A stretch of DNA of 64,000 bases from Vitellaria paradoxa. Its lineage: Eukaryota > Streptophyta > Magnoliopsida > Ericales > Sapotaceae. Every line of letters begins with the position of its first letter. The first letter of the stretch is position 1. Below the pieces are notes generated by a model that saw only the letters and a program-made list of their open reading frames with translations, did no database searches and was not told the DNA's origin. Position numbers and translations under genes: made by a program. Shown one piece after another: positions 60,001 through 64,000 of the stretch. The stretch covers positions 25,322,147-25,386,146 of the forward strand of contig CM034243.1 in NCBI GenBank assembly GCA_019916065.1, given 5' to 3'.

Positions 60001-63000
60001 CTTGTGACATGGAAGAGTAAGAAACAAACTGTGGTGGTAACATCAATTGTTAAAGCAAAGTTTAGAGCAATGGCTCAAGGCATTTGTGAACTGTTGTGGC
60101 AAAAAATCATCTTAGGAGATTTGAAGATTCGATGGAATGGCCCTATAAGACTTTATTGTGATAATAAATTTGCAATAGCATAACGCATAATCTAGTGCAG
60201 CATGATTGAACATAACATATTGAAGTACACCGGCACTTCATCAAAGAGAAGTTAGACAGTGGCTTGGTTTGTACGCCTTACGTATCTACTAATCAGCAAC
60301 TTGTAGATGTGCATACCAAAGGCTTGAGTAGTACGAAGTTTCAAACAAATGTATCCAAGCTAGAAATGGAAAATATCTATTCACTATCTTGAGAGCGAGT
60401 GTAGGAAAATATTGTAATAATTGCATTCCCATAATTAAGGGATTTAAATTTCTATAATTAAGAGATTTAAATTTCTATAATTATAAGATTTGATTAGGAT
60501 CTAATTTAACAGTTTTCCTACTTTGTAGTTAGGGTTAAGTGTATACAAACAGCCTTGTGGTGATCAATGAAAATACATGGAAAATTTTTCTTTCAATTCC
60601 CTTCTCTTTTCCACAATAATAAATGAAGAGAAGCTACAGAATTCAGTAAATTCATTGTATGATCAAACTATGAGGGCTCATGTCACATACATATACCACA
60701 AACCAGGATAAGCAGCTTAAAAAAAAAAAAAAAAAAAAGATCAAGGTTCTTACGTGGTATGACCTAAGAAGATTGTGGAGTCATTTGTGTTGAAAAAAAA
60801 AAAAAAAAACTATCTAAGGTATCACAGGTATGATGCAATTTGGCATGATAAATTATGAAGGGCCATGACAGTTCATAAGAATAGTTATATAGGCACATAA
60901 GAAGTCTTAAAATATCAAAAAAAAGTATGCCCACTAGGCATTAAATGGTCAACGACTTTACAGCAACTTTTATAACTCTTGAGGAAACACATGATCCAAA
61001 CTTGTATTAGACAACTCTGCACCAAAGCTCAACTAGACTCCACAAAAACTTGTCCCGACTATTTGGGTTTGGCTAAATGAGTCCTATTTCTTCCATTCCA
61101 TTCGATCAAGGGCCATAATTTCAATTAAACCCACCAAAAAGAAAGGAACAAGATACACTAAGGCATTCTCTATGTGATCACCAAACCGGACCTAAAGTAG
61201 AATTTACACAAGTTCCAGTCATGTTAGATACTTTGCAATATCTAAAATTCCATTCGATTTACATGAAATTGGTCCACATGGGGCAGTTCAATGGTAAGGC
61301 CTCTACCAATTGAAGTAGTCACCAATTTGAACCTCCTTAACTTCACTTAGCTACTAGTTCTTGTGGAGTGCGTTAAGAGCTCTAAGGGATTAGTCCCATC
61401 TAGAGTTACTCAGGACACAGTTCGCTACAATACATGATATGAGTACGGGTATGTGATTTGTTATTTTCTTCAGTATGCGATATAGAGGGAGTAGGCTTAG
61501 TTGGACTGCTATTTTGGGTCGCGGTTCATTTATAGATGGGTTATTCATACATATCCATATATAGATATATAGAGTTTGAGATAGTTTCAATAATAATTAG
61601 AAGAAACAAGTAAAATAATATGTAATTCTCATAATTCATAACGTAATCTCAATAAATAGTCCAATTCCAAATATCTAAGCAAGTGAGATAAAGCAAAAGA
61701 TAAAACCAATAAAATATTCCAATAAGTAAATAAACTGCTACTTCATTTTATCATTTCTTTCCCTGTCATTTTTTTATACCATAGAGTATAGATCAACTTT
61801 TTTGTTGAGGTCACCATATTTCATGATCCATGCCACAAATAAATCATGATTGGGTCACATGATCCAAATCGTAGTTCCATAGGCGGGTGAGGGATCTTGG
61901 TAATTATGGTCCCACCAAATGTGGGGATACCTCTAGTATAAAAAAATATATAAATACCGGAAGTTAGAATAATTTAAATAAATTCTAAAAGATTATAGTT
62001 GAATTAATATCAGCGAATCATTTGTTAATCATTAATTAAAAGATATGTCACCAAAAGTGATGGAAATACAAGGTTTAAATAATAGAAAATCCAATAAATA
62101 TTATTACAGGATGAGAGGTCAAAGCTCATAAGTCTTCAAGATGATTTAAAACACACAACTATGTTGGGCATACTAGCTGGTACTTGTACAGGAATACATC
62201 ACAATCACATAAGGCAATTTCAAATTTCTTTAACAGCAATAAATTTTCACAACTTGAATGATTGCATGCTATAGATGACCGATACTAAGAGCCACCAAAA
62301 AATAAAGCTGGTCGTTGTCAATGACAGGACTCACTATAGGCGAGTGGAGCTACAGGTAGGACAACTGGGGGGGAGGGAGAGAGAGAGAGAGAACACAGTA
62401 AAGTAAAGCAAAGGTTTAACTATGATAAAGGGTTTGAATAAATGAGAGATTGAGGAAGGCAGGTATTTATGGGCGGAAGGCTACGGCAATGAGATGGAAG
62501 ACATCCCTGCATGGTCAAGCTGTATGTGGAACGCGGTCATATTGTATGTATGAGAACATTATGGCTTGTTTGTTCGGTAGTTCCTCTATCTCTAGGCTAG
62601 TCGAGGAGGTCTTGGCAGATCCTCTAATTGACCAAGTCTCTGTATTTGATGGTCCCCCAAGTGATTATGTGCAATCACGAGACCCTTGGGATTCTCATGG
62701 ATGAAAAGTACCGCTGGAAGGGTCGTGGGCCGTGCTTCTAACCCAGGGGAATTGCGTTGTTTTTATCAAAGTTGTATTGAAGTCTGCAGATGCTCACAGG
62801 AAACTCCAGCACGAGGGTCTAGTGAAACTGGAGGGAGGGGCTGTTATAGGATCTCCCACAACGAGGGTCCGAAATGCCCTTGGACCAGAATGCTTCCACA
62901 AGAGTAATGGTATATAGGGAAAGGGAGTCTGGCCACGGTCGGAAACTCCATGATGCCTCCATAGTTACCGCAAGAGAGGCCAGGGGTAAAGCTGATGTGG

Positions 63001-63626
63001 CACCAGTCAACTGCATAATAACCACATCGCACCATCTAACACTAACATCTAAGTTCATTAGCACAAGAAAACATTTCTTATGCTCTTGAAGCATAAACAA
63101 CCTGCTCACAATGATATAAGCAAATTTATTTTTTTGAGAACATACAAATTGCACGAGCTGAACTCCAAATCCCCCGCCCTTGCAAGGGGAAAGGATAAAA
63201 AAAATGAAGTAAAAATAAAGATAAAATCGAAATAAAGAAGACCCCGAAAGAACTAACGCGGTATCCAGTCCAATGAAGTAGGCAAATACAAATAACAATC
63301 AGGATTCAGCAATTAGTAGGAATGAGTGGATTAAACCCATGTCACAAATTATAAGGAGAACCCAACTCAAAATCGTATTGACAATGGAATTGCAAGAAGA
63401 CAAATACATATCATAGAAACCCAAGTAGGAAGAATCAAGCTATCATATGCAACATAAAGGTAAAAGAGCATTCAAAACAAAAAAGTGGAGGAAGATAGCA
63501 GGGGAACTAACAAGTATGAAGGCATAGCGAAATCGTAGTTGCATCTCTCAAAAGGTTGTCACAAAGAGGACATGTCATGCATGCCGCCAATGTCTCCCTT
63601 CGCACTTTCACTAACTGATTCATCAT
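35845..63626 (-). CDS. DRIP-like RING/RAWUL E3 ubiquitin-protein ligase, seven exons over 27.8 kb
   Basis: Joining 63626-63512, 52443-52344, 43090-42760, 42633-42185, 42105-42055, 38049-37977 and 36024-35845 gives 1299 bases, 432 codons plus TAA, one unbroken frame. All six introns have GT-AG borders and the exon phases fit. Residues 17-70 form a C3HC4 RING finger (CPLC, CLHTFCRKC, CPVC). The middle is basic with the SLPAKRKERSLSSLVVSTP segment. Residues about 340-425 form the RAWUL domain (DGNLPVSFIQKYLVKKLDL, LPTLQLKNLVDLW, ASVGSSAKDFVMVL). This is the layout and length of Arabidopsis DRIP1/DRIP2, nuclear ligases that target the drought regulator DREB2A. Substrate here is inferred. Introns 1, 2, 5 and 6 are filled with transposons. 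Start at 63626; a second ATG follows at once. Confidence 0.92.
36130..36431. mobile_element. MITE-like element in DRIP intron 6
   Basis: Left end ATTTGGTTTGTATTTCTATT then TTTTGTTTTCTG; the right end read in reverse complement is GATTTGGGCCTATTTTTTG then TTTTGTG. About 300 bp, no coding capacity. Confidence 0.5.
36715..37018. mobile_element. MITE-like element in DRIP intron 6 (second)
   Basis: Left CGTTTAGATAGAGATGGATT followed by TCAAATGAA, and the right end in reverse complement GGTTTGTATTTAAGGATTTG followed by AAATG, are imperfect inverted repeats. Confidence 0.45.
37193..37574 (-). mobile_element. Solo LTR (382 bp) with target-site duplication
   Basis: Ends TGATGTAG and CTGCATCA are inverted, and the element is flanked by ATCCC at 37188-37192 and 37575-37579. 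Read on the minus strand it has the look of an LTR: AT-rich U3, a TTTAAAGG-type promoter stretch and a CT-rich leader. No primer site or internal domain follows on either side, so it is a recombination product. Confidence 0.8.
37977..38049 (-). CDS. DRIP-like gene, exon 6
   Basis: 73 bp between CACAG acceptor and GTGAGT donor, encoding DGNLPVSFIQKYLVKKLDL and following residues of the RAWUL domain. Confidence 0.93.
38050..39970. other. DRIP intron 5, distal part
   Basis: No exon or clear element recognised. Holds a T-run near 39930-39955 and a stretch near 39060-39300 of higher GC that may be an old repeat. Confidence 0.4.
39971..40443 (+). repeat. Direct repeat pair of about 110 bp, about 360 bp apart
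   Basis: 39971-40080 and 40333-40440 share GAGGCTTCCC-CTCATCAC, TGTAGACCCACTCTCA and CACCAATGA, AATTCTCAAGTGT. The second copy runs into the copia gag fragment, so these may be leader sequences of a retrotransposon. Confidence 0.7.
40883..41340 (+). pseudogene. Copia gag fragment in DRIP intron 5
   Basis: Encodes FNGKNFLHWSKAIKIVLTG, DANIISLLWHSMEAGV and CKEIWDYVHYLYS, the typical start of copia Gag (UBN2-like). It then decays with stops. The zinc knuckle, pol and LTRs in this orientation were not found. Confidence 0.8.
41478..41646 (-). mobile_element. LTR remnant with primer binding site, minus orientation
   Basis: Plus strand runs TGTCAAAAATAAGG to CACCTCTAACA. On the minus strand the LTR ends in GACA and is followed by TGGTATTAAAGC (41466-41477), a variant of the initiator-Met primer site. 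The internal region beyond it is lost and the neighbouring gag fragment is on the other strand. Confidence 0.5.
42055..42105 (-). CDS. DRIP-like gene, exon 5
   Basis: 51 bp with TTTCAG acceptor and GTAAGT donor, encoding EGDFPLPQISACYLRI. Confidence 0.93.
42185..42633 (-). CDS. DRIP-like gene, exon 4
   Basis: 449 bp between a TTGTAG acceptor and GTAAGA donor. Encodes the linker with DLWKPLNCLVEAANRTK, a Lys/Arg-rich stretch (VKRRRLR) that may be a nuclear signal, and CPIWFSLVASEDQ. Confidence 0.93.
42760..43090 (-). CDS. DRIP-like gene, exon 3
   Basis: 331 bp between GTGCAG acceptor and GTAAAT donor. Encodes PDHNLQDIRAKIFPIKRRK, SLPAKRKERSLSSLVVSTP and a basic Ser/Thr-rich region. Confidence 0.93.
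43441..43479 (+). repeat. CA/GA compound microsatellite in DRIP intron 2
   Basis: About 11 CA units followed directly by about 8 GA units. Confidence 0.95.
47934..48882 (-). pseudogene. gag of the nested copia element
   Basis: Starts with MDIHPVKTTTYSSSVPIP at 48882, followed by an N-terminal Gag region with stops. The Gly-rich, Arg-rich tail and zinc knuckle at 48203-47934 stay open. Encodes the RNA-packaging capsid-like protein; inactive. Confidence 0.7.
49528..49666 (-). repeat. 5' LTR of the nested copia element
   Basis: Minus strand runs TGTTAGAATATTC to GATTTCCAACT. The stretch GGAAATCA-AGTGAAATAATT with GGGAGAGAGATGATTTCCC is repeated at 46255-46310, the surviving end of the 3' LTR. 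Confidence 0.8.
50085..50965 (+). pseudogene. Copia pol fragment (pre-integrase and integrase) in DRIP intron 2
   Basis: Encodes decayed segments resembling the protease-to-integrase region: KFPFNLLSVNQLTRSLNCS, CERDGLYYLDP, then HTDIW, GYWYF and ending near NGIAEQKHCH. It lies right behind the LTR start of the outer copia and may be a displaced part of it or a third insertion. Confidence 0.7.
50966..52343. other. DRIP intron 2, proximal part
   Basis: No coding exon seen. Contains the SINE-like sequence at 51217-51365; otherwise unrecognised. Confidence 0.45.
51217..51365 (+). mobile_element. SINE-like sequence (Au-SINE style)
   Basis: GCACAATGGCAAGGCTGCTCC and CATTGCAACCTAGG resemble the tRNA-derived head, and CCGTACATCTGAC with ACCCAGAGTGGCAG resembles the body of plant Au-type SINEs. 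No clear poly-T tail or TSD was delimited. Confidence 0.4.
52344..52443 (-). CDS. DRIP-like gene, exon 2 (second half of the RING finger)
   Basis: 100 bp between ACCAG acceptor and GTATGT donor. Encodes FCRKCIYEKLSDEEVDSCPVC and the start of the post-RING segment, NIDLGCIPVEKL. It sits alone between two transposon-filled introns. Confidence 0.93.
52665..52880 (+). repeat. 5' LTR of the intron-1 copia (216 bp)
   Basis: TGTAGGAAAATATTG to CTCTTTTCCACA, identical in length to the 3' LTR. Confidence 0.93.
52881..52893 (+). other. Primer binding site of the intron-1 copia
   Basis: TGGTATCAGAGCC, a perfect initiator-Met tRNA complement, directly abutting the LTR. Confidence 0.93.
53636..54540 (+). 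pseudogene. gag of the intron-1 copia
   Basis: The first 127 codons are open (LNEKNYLKWSQLIRTLLKG, MVWLWNSMTSEISDT, KDIWEAIQQMYS), typical UBN2-like copia Gag. After the stop near 54017 the reading moves between frames. A zinc-knuckle-like segment (YHKKPRHTREMCWKLHGKP) is near 54430-54490. Encodes the capsid-like protein of the element; not functional. Confidence 0.85.
55555..56368. mobile_element. TIR element (814 bp) in the copia integrase
   Basis: Ends CTATGAAGCACAGATACGG and, in reverse complement, CTATGAAGCACGGATAC. Flanked by ACTTTAAC (55547-55554) and ATTTTAAC (56369-56376), an 8-bp duplication with one mutation, as made by hAT transposases. Subterminal GTATCC/GGATAC motifs recur about a dozen times. 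Non-coding. Removing it restores the integrase reading across the site. Confidence 0.8.
58250..59772 (+). mobile_element. LTR-like insertion (1523 bp) in the copia reverse transcriptase/RNase H border
   Basis: Flanked by ATAGCT at 58244-58249 and 59773-59778, cutting pol between Ala and Tyr codons. The right end reads CCCTATGGATTCGACCTCGG then ACTTGAGAGGTAGAACCC and GGTCGGTCA, which resembles the end of long LTRs of Athila/Tat-type gypsy elements. The left end begins with a short palindrome (AATTACACTTGAAAAGTGTAATT) rather than TG. Best read as a solo LTR with an altered left edge. Confidence 0.55.
60400..60615 (+). repeat. 3' LTR of the intron-1 copia (216 bp)
   Basis: Preceded by the purine-rich TTGAGAGCGAG tract. 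Aligns end to end with 52665-52880. Confidence 0.93.
60616..63511. other. DRIP intron 1, part next to exon 1
   Basis: No exon seen. Two A-runs (60720-60738, 60794-60812) bracket a 55-bp segment, which may mark retroposed ends. A SINE-like stretch is possible near 61265-61395 (GGGGCAGTTCAATGGTAAGG, then a weak B-box-like TTTGAACCTCC). The block 62280-63060 is less AT-rich with a GA run at 62377-62392. It has the feel of a transposon end but no domain or terminal repeat was found. Confidence 0.4.
63512..63626 (-). CDS. DRIP-like gene, exon 1 (start codon and first half of the RING finger)
   Basis: ATGATG at 63626-63621, then NQLVKVRRETLAACMTCPLC, LLRDATTISLCLHT and a donor GTTAGT after the first base of the next codon. 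The zinc ligands CPLC and CLH are present. The Glu usually found before the third Cys in this family is Leu here. Confidence 0.92.
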
Positions 63627-63650
63627 ATGTATATATATATATATATATAT
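63627..63650. repeat. AT dinucleotide microsatellite abutting the start codon
   Basis: About 12 AT units directly 5' of the DRIP-like ATG. Confidence 0.9.
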
Positions 63651-64000
63651 CTGTGTGTATCTACTTCCCCACTGTAAAGTGCATTCGACTACGAATCATT
63701 TGGAACGATCAATTCAGAAAAATTGCAACGAAATCAGAGGTAAGACATCTTCGGCTTCATGGGTACGTAGAAAGAGGGATGAATGATAGGTACAGATCTG
63801 TTGATTGCAACAATATGGGGGATTTTGAGCTAAAATTTAAGGTTGGAATTGGATTGTTTGGGGGGAATTTACGTGGGGTTAGCTGGATATCTTCGAAGAC
63901 GAAGTGTAGCGAGGCTGATCAGGTGGAGAGGACTGGGACAGGGGGCAGATAGAGACAGAGAAAGAGAGGAGAGAGTTTCAACAGAGGAGCATGAACTACG
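63627..64000 (-). other. Probable 5' UTR of the DRIP-like gene
   Basis: Minus strand here is CT-rich at its distal end (CTCTCTCCTCTCTTTCTCTG near 63955-63975), as plant leaders often are, and ends in an AT dinucleotide run (63627-63650) touching the start codon. It contains upstream ATGs. The promoter is outside the window. Confidence 0.5.

Larger units (their letters stand above)
54740..60183 (+). pseudogene. pol of the intron-1 copia, interrupted by two insertions
   Basis: Protease region near 54740-54900. Pre-integrase at about 55155-55290 (WLYHRRLGHPS, CDVCEFAKHKR). Integrase core 55330-55554, resuming at 56377 after an inserted element (HQNRVVERKN near 56450). Reverse transcriptase 57022-58243, with DVKNAFLHGDL, LYGLKQSPRVW and the active-site YMDD near 57910. 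A second insertion separates DIA from its continuation at 59779. RNase H at 59779-60183 (YCDNKFAIA). Several single-base shifts and stops besides the insertions. Confidence 0.88.
52665..60615 (+). mobile_element. Copia LTR retrotransposon in DRIP intron 1, complete but dead
   Basis: Two 216-bp LTRs (52665-52880, 60400-60615), primer site, gag, protease, integrase, reverse transcriptase and RNase H in copia order, plus strand. Flanks TTAAT (52660-52664) and ATAAT (60616-60620) look like a mutated 5-bp duplication. The LTRs differ at about 19 of 216 positions by hand count, so it is older than the gypsy element. Removing the two insertions (814 and 1523 bp) leaves about 5.6 kb. It lies antisense to the host gene. 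Confidence 0.93.

Noticed and set aside
61265..61395. A tRNA gene
   Set aside because: Only loose A-box and B-box similarity. No cloverleaf could be built, so at most a SINE remnant.
62450..63298. Overlapping frames on both strands of up to 159 codons
   Set aside because: Intron sequence of moderate GC content. None shows a domain, and the frames on the two strands shadow each other.

Overview
The window is nuclear DNA of a flowering plant, most likely a eudicot. The evidence is an intronless DYW-class PPR gene, a RING/RAWUL ubiquitin-ligase gene of the DRIP type, remnants of a WVD2-like and a plant GH127-like (DUF1680) gene, chromovirus and copia retrotransposons primed by initiator-Met tRNA, MITE-like elements and AT-rich spacers. 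No prokaryotic, viral-particle or CRISPR system is present. I cannot name the species.

Layout. 1-5231: a Ty3/gypsy chromovirus on the minus strand, nearly complete (about 56 bases of its 3' LTR lie off the left edge), killed by in-frame stops and one frameshift. 5232-10300: AT-rich intergenic DNA with an LTR-like relic, a long inverted repeat (about 7250-8540) and a stretch almost free of G and C (about 8690-9420). 10426-13428: intact DYW-type PPR gene (+), followed by a 325-bp tandem duplication that copies its last codons. 16412-17057: a WVD2-like first coding exon lying 83 bp upstream of an internal exon of a DUF1680/GH127 gene. 17468-29802: a direct tandem duplication of about 6 kb carrying two decayed copies of the 3' half of that GH127-like gene. 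29803-35840: AT-rich spacer with MITE-like elements and degenerate tandem repeats.

35845-63626 (-): one gene, recognisable only by joining seven small exons. It encodes a 432-residue E3 ubiquitin ligase like Arabidopsis DRIP1/DRIP2, and all six introns have GT-AG borders. Introns 1, 2, 5 and 6 are swollen to 11.1, 9.3, 4.0 and 2.0 kb by transposons: a solo LTR, MITE-like elements, copia gag and LTR fragments, a copia pol remnant with a second copia nested in it, and a complete but dead copia (52665-60615) that itself carries a TIR element and an LTR-like insertion.

The two genes that look functional are the PPR protein (organelle RNA editing) and the DRIP-like ligase (nuclear ubiquitination, probably of DREB2-type stress regulators). 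They are unrelated neighbours. I found no convincing new biological system. The most interesting material is the chimeric WVD2-like/GH127 junction, the segmental duplication with a readable junction, the nested transposon history inside a live gene, and several long inverted repeats. All family assignments come from reading translated sequence by eye; no database search was run.
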